Shown piece after piece: positions 11,668-22,330 of a stretch of 38,038 nucleotides of DNA. The stretch covers positions 1 to 38,038 of the forward strand of contig VGTM01000004.1 of assembly GCA_016874685.1 (NCBI GenBank), read 5' to 3'. Position 1 is the first letter of the stretch. Every line of letters begins with the position of its first letter. The DNA is from Methanobacteriota archaeon. GTDB taxonomy: Archaea > Methanobacteriota > Methanobacteria > Methanobacteriales > Methanobacteriaceae. Under the pieces are notes generated by a model. That model did not search any database and was not told where the DNA came from. It saw nothing but the letters and a program-made list of their open reading frames with translations. The position numbers were made by a program, and so were the translations under genes.

Positions 11668-12936
11668 TTAGAATTCTATGTATTTATAAGCCGAATCCTC
11701 CTTAAAACAGTAATGTACATTATCGTACGGACTTATAAATTCTGAAACTTCGTTTTTGACATCTAAATTGTCCATGACTACTTTTTTGATTAATTCTGCT
11801 ACTTCACTCATGTGAGATTCTTTTAAACCACGCCTTGTTATTTCCTGTGTACCCATTCTTATTCCAGAAGGGTTATCAGTATCGTTGACATCATCCCATG
11901 GAAGTAAATTTTTGTTAAGAATAATATTATTTTTTTCCAGATCTTTAGCCATTTTAGCAGCATTTCCAATGTTTGAAACGTCCATTGCTACTTGATGAGA
12001 TTCTGTAAATCCCTTATCCTCACATAAAACATTAAATCCAATTTCATATAGGCTCCCTGCCAGAGCTTTGGAATTTTTTATTATATGGGAAGCATATTTT
12101 TTTCCAAATTCCAGCATCTCTGCAAGGGTTATACCTAGCGCAGCGATGTGATGAAGATGGTGATTGCTTACCACGCCAGGAAAAACTGCTTCGTCAATTA
12201 TATCTTTTAGCTCGTTCTTACACAGGATTATTCCGCCTTGGGGGCCGGGAAGTGTTTTATGGGTGCTTCCAACCAGAAGATCTGCCCCTTCTTTAAGTGG
12301 GTCCTGAAAATATCCACCGGCGATAAGACCCATTACATGTGCTCCGTCATACATTACCTTTGCACCAACCTCATCTGCAGCTTCTCGAGCTTCCTTAACT
12401 GGGTGTGGGAATAAAAACAGGCTTCCACCCAAAAGCACGATTTTTGGTTTGTTTTCCAAGATTTTCTGTTCCATGGCATCGGCATCGATGTTCATCTTTT
12501 TATTATCAAAAGGATGTTCCAAAATTTTGAGTCCTCTTATACCTGCAGCGCTCAAATTCGCATGGCTTGTATGACCTCCTACCGGAACTTCCAGAGCCAT
12601 AAGAGTATCGTAAGGCTTTGAAAGAGCGAAAAATGATGCTAAATTGGCTACAACTCCTGAAGTTGGCTGTACGTTAGCGTGTTCAGCGTTGAACAACTTT
12701 TTGGAAAGTTCCATAGTCATATCTTCGATTTTATCTATATAATCGCATCCTTCGTAGAGTCTTTCTCCAGGGAGCCCCTCTGCGTATCTATGAGATAAAT
12801 CTGAGGCTAAAGCTTCCCTTACAGCCGAGCTTGTTATGTTCTCACTGGCTATTAAATTTATACTATTTTCCATCCATTTGTGATGCTCTTTCGTAAGTTC
12901 TTTTATTTGAAGAGCATATTTTTCGTTTTCAAACAT
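11668..12936 (-). CDS. glyA: serine hydroxymethyltransferase
   Basis: A 422-residue PLP enzyme interconverting serine and glycine; in methanogens the one-carbon carrier is tetrahydromethanopterin. The PLP lysine is K227 in [14 protein letters not shown]. Other fold-type I landmarks are NLIASEN (27-33), [18 protein letters not shown] (51-68), [12 protein letters not shown] (197-208) and [11 protein letters not shown]. Length is normal. The ATG is preceded by GGAGGC with 6 bases between. The neighbouring archaeoflavoprotein may share a role in pterin metabolism, but the 150-bp gap does not prove an operon. Confidence 0.96.
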   Translation of the reverse strand: MFENEKYALQIKELTKEHHKWMENSINLIASENITSSAVREALASDLSHRYAEGLPGERLYEGCDYIDKIEDMTMELSKKLFNAEHANVQPTSGVVANLASFFALSKPYDTLMALEVPVGGHTSHANLSAAGIRGLKILEHPFDNKKMNIDADAMEQKILENKPKIVLLGGSLFLFPHPVKEAREAADEVGAKVMYDGAHVMGLIAGGYFQDPLKEGADLLVGSTHKTLPGPQGGIILCKNELKDIIDEAVFPGVVSNHHLHHIAALGITLAEMLEFGKKYASHIIKNSKALAGSLYEIGFNVLCEDKGFTESHQVAMDVSNIGNAAKMAKDLEKNNIILNKNLLPWDDVNDTDNPSGIRMGTQEITRRGLKESHMSEVAELIKKVVMDNLDVKNEVSEFISPYDNVHYCFKEDSAYKYIEF

Positions 12937-13144
12937 TATTTGCCTCCAGAATAAAGATAAAATTTAATTCCAACAATTTATGTATAAAATGGATTTCATA
13001 TAAATACTTTCCAAATTTGTAATTTATTTAATATACTTTAATATAAAATAATTTAGGAGGATATAAATTCAGATTTCACTTGAAAATAAATTTTAATAGG
13101 TTAAATTCAGATTTAGGAAGAAAAAAAATCTGTCAGCAGAATTT

Positions 13145-13828
13145 TTAATCCTCTCTGAAGAAATTTTTGGTTTTCATCTCTTCCAAGTTTGCCAGTATAC
13201 GTTCTAGATCATTGGCAGGAATGCTCACCATAACTTCCTCTGGTTTTATGTTCATATGCCTTCTGGAACCAATATCTCCAAAACCGTATGTCACTTTTCC
13301 AGTTAGATAGGGTATGGCTGCCATTGAACTGCATATAGGTCCAGAATCAGCTCCCAAACCATGGGATCCAGAGTCATAGGCATTTGCATGCAATATTGTC
13401 ATGGCTTGTTGGGCATTGCAAAGTAGAAATATCACATTGGGCTCGAATTTTGCTTTGGACAATGGTGCAAATATTATGGAATTGAATATACCAGTCTCAA
13501 CGCGCATGTTGCTCTGCCATGATCTCTGCACTGCTGGAATGCTTTTGTAAACCCCGGCAGGCACCAAAAAAGCACCGCTACGCATGTTTTTAGGGAATTC
13601 TTCGGTGTCTTTCATGCCTGTGTACTTCAAACCTCCCATACATTCCTCTTCTTCGGCGGTGGAATAGAAAATCTCTCCATTCATGGCCTTCTCCAGCTTG
13701 GCGCAGAATCTTGATTTTCCATCCTCTTTTTCAATATCCCGGGGTTCTCTGACAGACCATTTTATGGCCACAGGCTCCCTATCCAAATCTAGAATCTTCT
13801 TTAATTTTTTACCTAGTTCTTGGTACAT
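13145..13828 (-). CDS. DUF169 family protein
   Basis: About 227 residues of the DUF169 family (COG2043), common in methanogens and anaerobes, of unknown function. Landmarks are DREPVAIKW near the N-terminus, a conserved C-x-K (RFCAKLEKA), EEECMGGLKYTG, and GSHGLGADSGPICSSMAAIPY with conserved Gly and Cys. The cysteines suggest a metal or FeS site; this is inference. The frame extends 12 codons upstream to 13864, but SD GGGTGA (13833-13838) sits just before the ATG at 13828, giving MYQELGKKLKK, so I use that start. A TATA-like TTTATATA (13846-13853) lies only about 20 bases upstream. Confidence 0.8.
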   Translation of the reverse strand: MYQELGKKLKKILDLDREPVAIKWSVREPRDIEKEDGKSRFCAKLEKAMNGEIFYSTAEEEECMGGLKYTGMKDTEEFPKNMRSGAFLVPAGVYKSIPAVQRSWQSNMRVETGIFNSIIFAPLSKAKFEPNVIFLLCNAQQAMTILHANAYDSGSHGLGADSGPICSSMAAIPYLTGKVTYGFGDIGSRRHMNIKPEEVMVSIPANDLERILANLEEMKTKNFFRED

Positions 13829-13864
13829 GGTTTCACCCGTCTCTTTATATAAATAGAAATTCAA

Positions 13865-14198
13865 TTTATCAACGTAAATAATCTACGAATGGATTCATCT
13901 GCCCAAATTATGGGTGTAATAGCTATATGGGTGGAAATATCTGCAATAAAACATATTTTTTTGCTTCATGTTCCTTTTTATTTTTAAACTTTAAACTAGA
14001 GATTTCAACTTTCTTCATCATTGATCAGTTCTCAGCTTGAAATTAAACTTTTAATCAATTATGAGTAGTAAAGTTGTTGTAGAATAAATTAAGATTTTAT
14101 GATAAATTTCTGAGAGATTAATCAGCAAAATCATTTAAAATTTAAAGAAATTCTAGTTAAAACAAAAATAAAAAATAAAAAAATTAGGGTTTTAAACC
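13865..14198. other. intergenic between hdrA and the DUF169 gene
   Basis: 334 bp between two minus-strand genes. The hdrA-proximal end carries a strong terminator (separate entry), so the DUF169 gene must have its own promoter here. The rest is AT-rich with no supported ORF or RNA gene. Confidence 0.5.
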
Positions 14199-14201
14199 CT
14201 A
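14162..14201 (-). terminator. intrinsic-type terminator of hdrA
   Basis: On the minus strand a 7-bp stem TAGGGTT/AACCCTA with a 3-base loop (14185-14201) overlaps the hdrA stop codon and is followed by a U-rich run (TTTTTTT A TTTTTT A TTTTT, ending near 14162). The stem plus T-tract arrangement is typical of a transcription terminator. Confidence 0.65.
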
Positions 14202-16172
14202 TTTCCCTAAAGCAGCTTCAATCTGAGCCATTATCTGCGCAGTTCTGAAGTGCTGCTGATCCATTGCTCCAGATGGGCACGCAGCGACACATGTTCCACA
14301 TCCTTTACACAGAGCAATGTTTATTTCTGCTTGCTCGTCTTCTATCTCTATGGCACTAAATGGACAGAGTTCAATACAAACTGCACATCCACCGCAGACG
14401 TCTGAGTCGCTAACAGCAATTATTGGTTCAATTTCAACTTCTCCCTTAACCATCGGGATGGCTGCTCTTGCTGCTGCACCTGATGCCATTGCTACTGAGT
14501 CAGGTATATCTTTTGGTCCTTGTGATACTCCTGCAAGATATACACCATCAGTTAGAGTGTCAATAGGTCTTAGTTTGGGGTGGGCTTCAAGTAGGAATCC
14601 ATCTGCACTCTTTGATAGGCCGATTGTTTGTCTGAGCTCTTCTGCACCTTCTGGTGGCTGTAAACCTATGGATAAAACAACCATATCATACTCGTATTCA
14701 GTCACTTTTCCAAGTAGGCTGTCTTCTGCTCTTACTGTTAGGGTTAAGTCAGGGTTTTCTAGAACTTCAGCTGGCCGTCCTCTTATGAACTTGATTCCGT
14801 ACTTCTCTTGGGATCTCTTATAAAACTCTTCGAAACCTTTACCAAAGGCCCTTATATCCATGTAGTAGATGCCTACTTCGGTTTCCGGAACCTTATCTTT
14901 TATGAGTTGAGCATTTTTCATGGCGTACATACAGCAGACCCTAGAACAGTATGGTTTATCGATCTGTTCATCTCTTGAACCGACACACTGTATGAAAGCA
15001 ACTCTTTTTGGTTTTTCACCATCGGATGGTTTGAGTACCTTACCTTCTGTTGGACCAGAGGCGTTGATCATTCTTTCAAGTTCCAGACCACCTACAACGT
15101 TTGTGTGTGCACCGTATCCATATTCTAATTTTTCTGTTGGATCGTATGGATCGAAACCTGTTGCAACTATTATTGTACCTACTTCAAGTTCAATATCTTG
15201 AGGTTCTTGGTCGTGATTAACTGCACCTCTTTCACATATTTCATCACATAATTTACATTCGATACAGTAATCTTTATTAATAGTGGCGACAAGAGGAACT
15301 GCTTGTGGGAACGGTAAATAAGAGGCTTTTACCATTCCAATTCCTTCATCGAAGTAGTTTGGAATTTCTATTGGACAAACATCTCCACATGATCCACATC
15401 CAACACATATCTCATCATCTATGTATCTTGGCTTTTTCTCCACTGTTACCTTGAAGTTACCAATGTATCCATCGACTTCTTTAACTTCTGAAAATGATAA
15501 TAGCTCGATGTTTTCGTGTTTTCCAACATCCACCATCTTTGGAGCGAGAATACACATTGAACAGTCCAGTGTTGGGAATGTTTTATCCAGTTGTGCCATC
15601 CTTCCACCGATAGTGGGCTGCTTTTCCACTAGATATGTTTTGAATCCCATATCACCCAAGTCAAGGGCTGCCTGAATTCCGGCGACTCCGCCTCCAATAA
15701 CCAATGCTTTGTTGTCAACACTAACAGTTTCTGCAATAAGTGGTTCTAACAATCTTGCCTTTGCAACAGCCATTCTAATTAAATCTTTGGCTTTTTCGGT
15801 TGCAGCTTCTGGCTCGTTCATATGAACCCATGTGTCTTGTTCCCTTATATTTGCAAATTCGAAAAGGTAGGGGTTAAGTCCTGCTTCTTTAACACATCGT
15901 CTAAACGTTGGTTCGTGGAGCCTGGGTGAACATGCTGCCACAATAACTCTGTTTATACCCTTTTCCTTTATGTCTTTTTTAATTTCTTCTTGTCCTGGGT
16001 CAGAACAGTAATATTTGTATTGTGCGGCAACTTCTACATTGGGAAGTGATGCGGAATATTCTTCTAATGCGTCAATATCAGCAACACCACCTATGTTGAT
16101 ACCACAGTGACATATATATACTCCAATTTTTGGTTCTTCTGCTGTCTCTTCTTTTTCTTTCTTTTCTGCCAT
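14199..16172 (-). CDS. hdrA: CoB-CoM heterodisulfide reductase iron-sulfur subunit A
   Basis: 657 residues, full length. HdrA is the FAD subunit of the cytoplasmic HdrABC complex, which with MvhADG bifurcates electrons from H2 to ferredoxin and to the CoM-S-S-CoB heterodisulfide. Visible are the N-terminal Cys segment ([11 protein letters not shown], 19-29), a FAD-binding GGGVAG (160-165), the HdrA Cys motif [13 protein letters not shown] (201-213) with Cys rather than selenocysteine, ferredoxin motifs at [12 protein letters not shown] (256-267) and [11 protein letters not shown] (303-313), and two C-terminal clusters ([24 protein letters not shown]). SD AAGGTGAT is 5-6 bases from the ATG. 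It appears monocistronic: terminator after it, 578-bp upstream region. HdrB and HdrC are not in the window. Confidence 0.97.
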   Translation of the reverse strand: MAEKKEKEETAEEPKIGVYICHCGINIGGVADIDALEEYSASLPNVEVAAQYKYYCSDPGQEEIKKDIKEKGINRVIVAACSPRLHEPTFRRCVKEAGLNPYLFEFANIREQDTWVHMNEPEAATEKAKDLIRMAVAKARLLEPLIAETVSVDNKALVIGGGVAGIQAALDLGDMGFKTYLVEKQPTIGGRMAQLDKTFPTLDCSMCILAPKMVDVGKHENIELLSFSEVKEVDGYIGNFKVTVEKKPRYIDDEICVGCGSCGDVCPIEIPNYFDEGIGMVKASYLPFPQAVPLVATINKDYCIECKLCDEICERGAVNHDQEPQDIELEVGTIIVATGFDPYDPTEKLEYGYGAHTNVVGGLELERMINASGPTEGKVLKPSDGEKPKRVAFIQCVGSRDEQIDKPYCSRVCCMYAMKNAQLIKDKVPETEVGIYYMDIRAFGKGFEEFYKRSQEKYGIKFIRGRPAEVLENPDLTLTVRAEDSLLGKVTEYEYDMVVLSIGLQPPEGAEELRQTIGLSKSADGFLLEAHPKLRPIDTLTDGVYLAGVSQGPKDIPDSVAMASGAAARAAIPMVKGEVEIEPIIAVSDSDVCGGCAVCIELCPFSAIEIEDEQAEINIALCKGCGTCVAACPSGAMDQQHFRTAQIMAQIEAALGK

Positions 16173-16750
16173 TAGATCACCTTTTTGTACATGTGATGAA
16201 CACTACTATTTAGGTGATAGTATGGTGTATCACTCACATGCATAAAGTTTTCTATTTATTTTTTTATACAAAGTTTATATATGAGAAATGATCTGCCAAT
16301 TTTAATTGAAAATTATTAGAAAATTTGCTTCAAAAATTATTTTTTCTAAAAAAAGTGGTAAATATTTTGTTGTTCATTTTTATCATTATCAGGATTCAAT
16401 GTGGATAAATGTTCGGAATTATTTTCGTATATTTATTGATTTAATGGTTAATTAATTATAAATTTAAAAAAATAACAATTTAATAACATGAAATTTAAGA
16501 TTAAACTGTTTATATCATTAAAATTCAGAATTAACTGATATATAAATATCTAAAATTCATAATTAAAAAATTCATAATTAAAAGAATTAAAAATATAAAA
16601 TAAAAATAGATTAATAGAAGATAATAAACAATTTGATGTATTAAAACATCAAAAAACTATCTATTAAAGTTTAAAAACCGTTTTTTTTAAATGATTTTTT
16701 AATTTCGAATTAAACCATTCATATGATTACAGGTTTTCTAAAATTCAGTG
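16173..16750. other. long intergenic region upstream of hdrA
   Basis: 578 bp between the radA end and the hdrA start. The hdrA side has TATA-like boxes and an inverted repeat (separate entry). In the middle is a 15-bp tandem repeat, AATTCATAATTAAAA, at 16554 and 16569. On the radA side, an A/T-run inverted repeat (TTTAAAAA CCG TTTTTTTTAAA, about 16670-16690) may end radA transcription. No ORF with a ribosome binding site or RNA gene was seen. Confidence 0.5.
16214..16282 (-). promoter_or_regulatory. hdrA promoter region with inverted repeat
   Basis: On the minus strand an ATATATAA box (16274-16282) and a TATAAAAAA box (about 16258-16267) are candidate TATA elements. Between them and the gene lies an inverted repeat GTGATA (16214-16219)/TATCAC (16228-16233) with an 8-base spacer, around or just after the expected start site. 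It could be a regulator site or a leader hairpin; function is inferred. Confidence 0.35.
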
Positions 16751-17686
16751 TTAATCAGTGATACCTTCAGTCACTATCTTGAACACACATTCTCCTTCTG
16801 GTAAATGTGGGCTATCTACTAATCTGGCGATTCTTTTACCAGCAAGTCCTTTTTTAAGCCATATTCTATAGGTAGCAGCATGTCCCAGTACATGCCCACC
16901 GATAGCTTTGGTTGGACTTCCAAAGAATGCGTCGGGTCTTGCTTGAACCTGATTTGTGACAAATACAGCAATGTTATAGGTATTCGCAATGTTTTGCAAT
17001 GTATGGAGGTGTTGATTTAATTTTTGCTGTCTTGATGCCAGTGACTCTCTTCCCACGTATTCTGCTCTGAAGTGTGCAGTCAAGGAATCAACAATAACAA
17101 GTCGGATGTTGGTTCCACTCTGTATCAGTTCGTTTACTTTATCTGCCATTAGTATCTGATGAGAGGAGTTATATGCTCTGGCAATATGTATTTTCTGCAG
17201 CACTTCTTCTTCGTCTAGTTCAAATGAATCTAAGATTTGTTTTATACGTTCTGGTCTGAAAGTATTTTCTGTGTCAATGAAGACACATTCTCCATCGAGA
17301 CCTCCTTTTTCAATTGGAAGCTGTACCGTAACTGCAAGTTCGTGTGCTATCTGACTTTTTCCAGAACCAAATTCACCAAAGACTTCTGTTATAGCCTGTG
17401 TTTCGATTCCACCACCTATTAGTTCATTTAATGCTGTGCTACCGCTTGTTATTCTCCCTACATTCCTTCTCCTTTCCATCACATCGAAAGCAGTTTCAAA
17501 ATCAATCTGTTCTGTTTTTCGTGCAGCTTCTATCACTTTTTCAGCAACACCTTCTCCAATTTCAGCTTTTACGCTAAGTTCTTTGGCAGTGGTTGTTGCC
17601 AGTCTCATGGTATCAGCAAAACCGGCCTCTCTCAATTTTTGAGCTGTTTTTTCTCCGACATTGGGTAAATCTTCTAGTTCGACCAT
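16751..17686 (-). CDS. radA: DNA repair and recombination protein RadA
   Basis: 311 residues, the archaeal RecA/Rad51 recombinase that forms filaments on single-stranded DNA and drives strand exchange. The N-terminal helix-hairpin-helix domain ([20 protein letters not shown], 4-23) is followed by the ATPase core with Walker [10 protein letters not shown] (104-112), Walker [13 protein letters not shown] and the loop 2 segment [14 protein letters not shown]. No intein is present, unlike in some archaea. The SD AAAGGAGAT is about 5 bases before the ATG. It lies 42 bp downstream of rpa, so recombinase and ssDNA-binding protein are probably coexpressed. Confidence 0.97.
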   Translation of the reverse strand: MVELEDLPNVGEKTAQKLREAGFADTMRLATTTAKELSVKAEIGEGVAEKVIEAARKTEQIDFETAFDVMERRRNVGRITSGSTALNELIGGGIETQAITEVFGEFGSGKSQIAHELAVTVQLPIEKGGLDGECVFIDTENTFRPERIKQILDSFELDEEEVLQKIHIARAYNSSHQILMADKVNELIQSGTNIRLVIVDSLTAHFRAEYVGRESLASRQQKLNQHLHTLQNIANTYNIAVFVTNQVQARPDAFFGSPTKAIGGHVLGHAATYRIWLKKGLAGKRIARLVDSPHLPEGECVFKIVTEGITD

Positions 17687-17728
17687 TTTAATCTCCTTTG
17701 AAGTTATAATGTTTTTTAAGATTTAAAG

Positions 17729-20101
17729 TTATATATTCACTATCTTTTTTGCAATGAGTCTTATCTCCTCATTATATTCATCAAAATTAGCATCAGCTAT
17801 TATGGTAATATCATTGCCTATAAGATCTTCAACCTTTTCTGCGAGAGATCCTTCGTCAGCGGTTTTACTAATCACTTCATTCGCTTTCTGAGTATCCATT
17901 CCAATTAATTTTTCTGCTTGTTTTCTAAAGAAAGTGACTCTCATGGATCCTGTATCATCCTCTATTTCACATGGAATTATCATGAGATAATTTGGTTCTT
18001 CTATTTCTTCTCCGCAGAAATCGCAGATATATGCATCATCAACGTATTCTAGCTTTTTATTACATTCAGGGCACATAGGATAGAGTATTCTCTCACCATA
18101 AGCACCAATTATCTCTCCACTTATTTTGATATTTCGATCTTCTTCTTCTACTTTTTCGATTTTTTTGGGTTTGTATATCATCTCTTCTAGTTCTTTAAAT
18201 GTTGGAAGACCTTTAAGATCCTTTTTGGCAGGTTTGGTTATTTGTGTGGTTCTTCCAATGCTTAATTCAATTCTATCTGCCCTAAACCTCGCTCTTGGGT
18301 TTTCTATTTTTATTGGATCTCCTATATCTAATACAATTTTCGCTTTATCATCCCAGAATGATGTTCTAACTACTCCTGTTTCATCTGCAATTTCAGCTGA
18401 CCTTACAACCCCCACAGTACCATCACTTCTTTGAAATTCGTTTGGTTCGTAAATGTCAATAATTCTACCGATTAATCGTATATTTCGGTCGTCTTCCTCT
18501 ATTTCATCGATTTTTTTGGTTTTATAAACCATCTCCTCCAATTTATCAAAGCTTGGAAGATCTTTGAGATCTTCCGCTTTAGGATCCATTATCCTTGATG
18601 TTTTACCAATGCTGAGTTCAATGTTTTCTAATCCTATTCTGGTCCTTGCATTCTCGATTCTTACTGCGTCTCCTATATTTAATCCGACATTTGTTTTGTC
18701 ATCCCAGAATGATGTTCTAACTACTCCTGTTTCATCTGCAATTTCAGCTGACCTTACAACTCCCACAGTACCATCACTTCTTTGAAACTCTCTTGGTTCA
18801 TTTATACTTATTATTCTTCCAACTATGTCGATTTCTTCCCCTTCATCTTCAATTTCGTCGATGTCTCCAATTTTAACGGGTTTAAGGTGTTTTTTATATT
18901 CTTCAAGCACCTGCCTTAAAGATTCATCTGAATCTGGATTTATGATTATGCGACTGCTCCAATTGGTGTTTATTCTGTATCCTGTATCAGAAAATTCATC
19001 GAATTCAATGTTCCCACCAGTTATCTTCAAGATGTCTCCCTTTTTTATCTTGATGTCAGCATCCTCATTCCATAATGTCACTCTTATAGTTCCAGTTTCA
19101 TCTGCAATTACAATAGATCTTACAGTCCCTGTGGTTCCATCAGCACGTTCAAAGCTTATACTGTCATGTATCTTGCTCACAACGCCCATTACAGTGACAT
19201 CCCTAATTTCATGAGCATCTCCAATCTTTAGAATTTTCTCTTCATATTCTGGAACATCGAAATCTCCTTTTATTATTCTTCCGATCCAGGAATGTGTTAG
19301 GTTCATTTCACCATTTCTGGATCTGCTTAGTGCCCCTAATATCTTTACAGAATCTCCTTCACCTAGATCTAGTTCATCGATAAGATCCACATCCCTGTTC
19401 CATAAAGTAAATGATATACTGCCAGTTTTGTCCTGAAGTTCCAGTGAAGCCACCTTTCCCTCTCTTCCATTCCTTTCAAAATTTCTTATTCGAGGTATTC
19501 TTACAATTCTCGCAATTAAATTGACCATCTGTGATTCATCTTTGATGTCAGCAATATTTGTTATTTTTTCTTTATACTTTGGAAAAGCCTCAAAACCTTC
19601 CTCTGGAAGTTTTTCTATTGTTGATCTTCTTTGCAGGTGAATTTCTTTATCTTTAAATCCTTCTTTTACTTCTACATTATTTATTTTAATTATATATCCT
19701 TCTGAAATCTTTTTAAGCAATTTTATGTTGTCAGTCCATAATACAACCCTTATTTCTCCGGTATCATCGGCAAACATTAGATTGGCAACTTTTCCTTCAC
19801 GACCTTTTCTTGTTGTAAATTTTTTAACGTTGGAAATCCGCATAACTCGCCCGGTTAGACTTAAATTGTGCATTCCCGCTTCTAAATTGGATATTTTGTA
19901 TTTTTTATTCTCTTCTAGTTCTGTAAGTGGGGTGTTTTTTTCATCTATAAATTCACCTACGATCATTCTGGCAATATCGAGGTCATCCATGAAAGTTACG
20001 TCCTCGTAATCCTTCTTCATTTCCTCTATTCTCTTTAAGAAGTCATTGTATGTTATTTTATCCTTAATTTTTTCATGTTCCTGCTTTATGGCGTCCTTCA
20101 T
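17729..20101 (-). CDS. rpa: replication factor A (RPA), six OB-like domains with zinc finger
   Basis: 790 residues. This single-stranded DNA-binding protein serves replication, repair and recombination. After a helical N-terminus (1-60) I count OB-type repeats at about 68-165, 180-280, 290-390, 408-505 and 528-622, each with the pattern V-x-x-L/I-x-x-A-D-E/D-T-G-x-I/V-R-x-x-x-W. A C-terminal sixth unit (about 645-790) has a C4 zinc finger (CPECNK and CDFCGEE) inserted in the OB fold, as in other euryarchaeal RPAs. Repeats 4 and 5 share a segment that is nearly identical at the DNA level (separate entry). It is intact here in one frame. It heads the rpa-radA operon and is divergent from leuC. 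Confidence 0.94.
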   Translation of the reverse strand: MKDAIKQEHEKIKDKITYNDFLKRIEEMKKDYEDVTFMDDLDIARMIVGEFIDEKNTPLTELEENKKYKISNLEAGMHNLSLTGRVMRISNVKKFTTRKGREGKVANLMFADDTGEIRVVLWTDNIKLLKKISEGYIIKINNVEVKEGFKDKEIHLQRRSTIEKLPEEGFEAFPKYKEKITNIADIKDESQMVNLIARIVRIPRIRNFERNGREGKVASLELQDKTGSISFTLWNRDVDLIDELDLGEGDSVKILGALSRSRNGEMNLTHSWIGRIIKGDFDVPEYEEKILKIGDAHEIRDVTVMGVVSKIHDSISFERADGTTGTVRSIVIADETGTIRVTLWNEDADIKIKKGDILKITGGNIEFDEFSDTGYRINTNWSSRIIINPDSDESLRQVLEEYKKHLKPVKIGDIDEIEDEGEEIDIVGRIISINEPREFQRSDGTVGVVRSAEIADETGVVRTSFWDDKTNVGLNIGDAVRIENARTRIGLENIELSIGKTSRIMDPKAEDLKDLPSFDKLEEMVYKTKKIDEIEEDDRNIRLIGRIIDIYEPNEFQRSDGTVGVVRSAEIADETGVVRTSFWDDKAKIVLDIGDPIKIENPRARFRADRIELSIGRTTQITKPAKKDLKGLPTFKELEEMIYKPKKIEKVEEEDRNIKISGEIIGAYGERILYPMCPECNKKLEYVDDAYICDFCGEEIEEPNYLMIIPCEIEDDTGSMRVTFFRKQAEKLIGMDTQKANEVISKTADEGSLAEKVEDLIGNDITIIADANFDEYNEEIRLIAKKIVNI
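18349..18787 (-). repeat. 88-bp intragenic direct repeat in rpa
   Basis: 18349-18436 and 18700-18787 are identical at 87 of 88 positions (the single difference is C at 18410 against T at 18761), spaced 351 bp (117 codons). They encode the same part of OB repeats 4 and 5 (FQRSDGTVGVVRSAEIADET...). Flanking sequence is clearly diverged, which points to gene conversion or recent homogenisation rather than whole-domain duplication. Confidence 0.9.
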
Positions 20102-20502
20102 TTAAGTTCCCTCATCATAAGTCCTTTATTAAATATTTTCAACTATCTATTTAAGGTCATGTATTATTATGTATATAAATATTTTTATTATATTATTATC
20201 ATATAGATTTATATATAAATTGAACAAAATATTTATTTTTAACACATTAATAATTTGTTTCCCTGTCTTTAACGAAATTATTCACCAAAATTAACTAATA
20301 CCACTATTAAATAATAGTAAAATAATAGTAATTTTCGTTATAAAACAGTTTTTATATTGAATTTTAAAAATAACGGGTTCGTGTATTGATAACGATATTT
20401 TTGTATCTATCTATCCTTTAATATCTAATCAACAAAATTCTACATGATTGATAAAAATTGAAGTCAAAAAATAATAAAAAATAAACATTTGGAGGACCGC
20501 AC
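20102..20502. other. divergent promoter region between rpa and leuC
   Basis: 401 bp, very AT-rich. It includes a self-complementary TATA-like TTTATATATAAA (20208-20219) and an imperfect long dyad: TAACGAAATTA (20270-20280) pairs with TAATTTTCGTTA (20329-20340), and inside it ACTATT (20303-20308) pairs with AATAGT (20313-20318). These may be promoter and operator elements for the divergent genes. The leuC ribosome binding site GGAGG is at 20491-20495. No gene is visible. Confidence 0.45.
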
Positions 20503-21762
20503 ATGACTATGACCATGGCAGAGAAAATACTCGCAAAAGCTGCTGTAAAGAACGAAGTAGAAGCTGGGGAAATAGTAATGGCAAATATTGATGTTGCAAT
20601 GACTCATGATTTAACTGGGCCATTATCTGTGGAATCATTTAAAAAAATAGGCACAGGTAAAGTCTGGGATCCAGAAAAGATAGTAGTGATATTCGATCAT
20701 CAGGTGCCTGCAGACTCACTTGAAGCAGCCAAAAATCACATAATCATGCGAAAATTCGTAAAAGAACAGGGTATATCCAATTTTTACGATGTTAGAGAGG
20801 GTGTATGTCATCAGGTACTCCCTGAAAAGGGACATGTAGTCCCTGGAGAGCTTGTTGTTGGAACAGATTCACATACATGTACTCATGGAACTCTTGGGGC
20901 ATTTTCAACAGGCATAGGTTCAACAGATATGGCAATGGTATTTGCAACGGGTAAACTATGGTTCAAGGTGCCCAAAACCATAAAATTCCAAATAGAAGGT
21001 ACTCTCAGCGATTATGTTTATTCAAAGGATGTTGTACTCAATATAATTGGAAATATTGGTGCAGATGGAGCAACATATAAGGCCTGTGAATTTGGAGGAG
21101 AAACAACCAGAAATATGTCTGTATCTGACAGAATGGTTCTCTGCAACATGGCCATAGAGATGGGAGGTAAAACAGGTCTTGTAGAACCTGATGATAAAAC
21201 CATAAGATATGTTGAAAAGCGATCAAATAAATCTTATGAAGTTATGAAGACTGATGAAGATGCTGAATCTCTTGAAATCATGAATGTGGGTGTGGATGAC
21301 CTTGAGCCACAGATCGCCTGTCCCCACAATGTTGACAATGTTAAACCGGTCTCTGAAGTGGAAGGGACTCACATAGACCAGGTTTTCCTGGGTTCATGTA
21401 CAAATGGGCGTTTAGATGATCTGAGAATCGCTGCAAAGATCATCAAAGGAAATAATGTGGCAGATGGAGTTAGAATGCTGGTTATACCAGCTTCCAGGGA
21501 GGTCTACAGTAAAGCTTTAGGTGAGGGGCTCCTGGGAACATTTGTAGATGCTGGTGCGTTAGTATGTAATCCCTGTTGCGGGCCCTGTCTAGGGGGACAT
21601 ACCGGGCTTCTTGGTCCGGGAGAAGTAAGCCTCTCCACATCCAACCGAAATTTCAGGGGAAGACAGGGAAGTCCAGATGCTGAAGTTTACCTAAGTTCTG
21701 CAGCAGTTGCAGCAGCATCAGCCATTTATGGAAAAATTACTGATCCACGAGCTATAAAATAA
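20503..21762 (+). CDS. leuC: 3-isopropylmalate dehydratase large subunit
   Basis: A 419-residue aconitase-family large subunit carrying the 4Fe-4S cluster. Cluster cysteines are in GSCTNGRL and [28 protein letters not shown] is the conserved substrate/cluster loop. It isomerises 2- to 3-isopropylmalate in leucine synthesis. Methanogens also have the paralogue homoaconitase (HacA, for coenzyme B). From memory, the N-terminus (VANIDVAM..., DHQVPADS) and [12 protein letters not shown] are closer to the LeuC-type paralogue, and the adjacent small subunit agrees. Three in-frame ATGs cluster at 20503, 20509 and 20515; SD GGAGG is 7 bases before the first. It is first in a leuC-leuD-leuB run. Confidence 0.9.
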   Translation: MTMTMAEKILAKAAVKNEVEAGEIVMANIDVAMTHDLTGPLSVESFKKIGTGKVWDPEKIVVIFDHQVPADSLEAAKNHIIMRKFVKEQGISNFYDVREGVCHQVLPEKGHVVPGELVVGTDSHTCTHGTLGAFSTGIGSTDMAMVFATGKLWFKVPKTIKFQIEGTLSDYVYSKDVVLNIIGNIGADGATYKACEFGGETTRNMSVSDRMVLCNMAIEMGGKTGLVEPDDKTIRYVEKRSNKSYEVMKTDEDAESLEIMNVGVDDLEPQIACPHNVDNVKPVSEVEGTHIDQVFLGSCTNGRLDDLRIAAKIIKGNNVADGVRMLVIPASREVYSKALGEGLLGTFVDAGALVCNPCCGPCLGGHTGLLGPGEVSLSTSNRNFRGRQGSPDAEVYLSSAAVAAASAIYGKITDPRAIK

Positions 21763-21820
21763 TCAGAAACTAAATTAATTGAATTATAGAATGTTAATTA
21801 AATTGACTGAAAAAAATGAG

Positions 21821-22330
21821 ATGAGTGTTAGAATGAAAGGAAAAGTATGGAAATTTGGAGATGACGTTGACACAGACATAATAATTCCAGGAAGATATCT
21901 GGTCTTAACTGATGAGAAAGAACTGGCTAAACATCTTATGGAAGGAATTGACCCTAAATTTTCAGATAAAGTCGGTGAAGGGGATATAATTATTGCAGGC
22001 AAGAACTTTGGGTGTGGATCTTCAAGGGAACACGCTCCAATTGCCATTAAAGGTGCAGGAATATCTGCGGTGGTTGCAGAATCATTTGCCAGAATATTCT
22101 ACCGAAACGCAATAAATGTTGGAATACCTCTTTTAGAGTCTGAAAATATTTCAATGCATGTGTCCACGGGAGATGAAGTAGAAATTGACATGGAAAAAGG
22201 AGTTTTGAAAAATCTGAACACTTCCAAGGAGTTTGAAATAAAAGGACTACCTGAATTTATGCTTAAAATACTTAAAAAAGGTGGATTAATCCCCTATCTG
22301 AGGGATGAAATGGTTCAGACAACAGAATAA
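21821..22330 (+). CDS. leuD: 3-isopropylmalate dehydratase small subunit
   Basis: About 169 residues, the swivelling small subunit that completes the LeuC active site. Motifs are DDVDTDIIIPGRYLV and KNFGCGSSREHAP. The substrate-choice loop after the first motif reads YLVLT (26-30), like the YLVYT loop of isopropylmalate isomerases and unlike the YLRTT loop of homoaconitases, so leucine synthesis is favoured over coenzyme B. The frame is open upstream to 21779 (TTG) with ATGs at 21791, 21821 and 21833, none with a strong SD. I chose 21821 because MSVRMKGKVWKFG then has the same spacing as my recollection of archaeal LeuD N-termini. It follows leuC by 58 bp. Confidence 0.88.
   Translation: MSVRMKGKVWKFGDDVDTDIIIPGRYLVLTDEKELAKHLMEGIDPKFSDKVGEGDIIIAGKNFGCGSSREHAPIAIKGAGISAVVAESFARIFYRNAINVGIPLLESENISMHVSTGDEVEIDMEKGVLKNLNTSKEFEIKGLPEFMLKILKKGGLIPYLRDEMVQTTE

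Noticed and set aside
13065-13114. Direct repeat AAATTCAGATTT (13065-13076 and 13103-13114)
   Set aside because: Short, AT-rich and isolated downstream of the DUF169 gene; likely chance.
16554-16583. Tandem 15-bp repeat AATTCATAATTAAAA as a possible CRISPR or regulatory array
   Set aside because: Only two adjacent copies of low-complexity sequence, no spacers.
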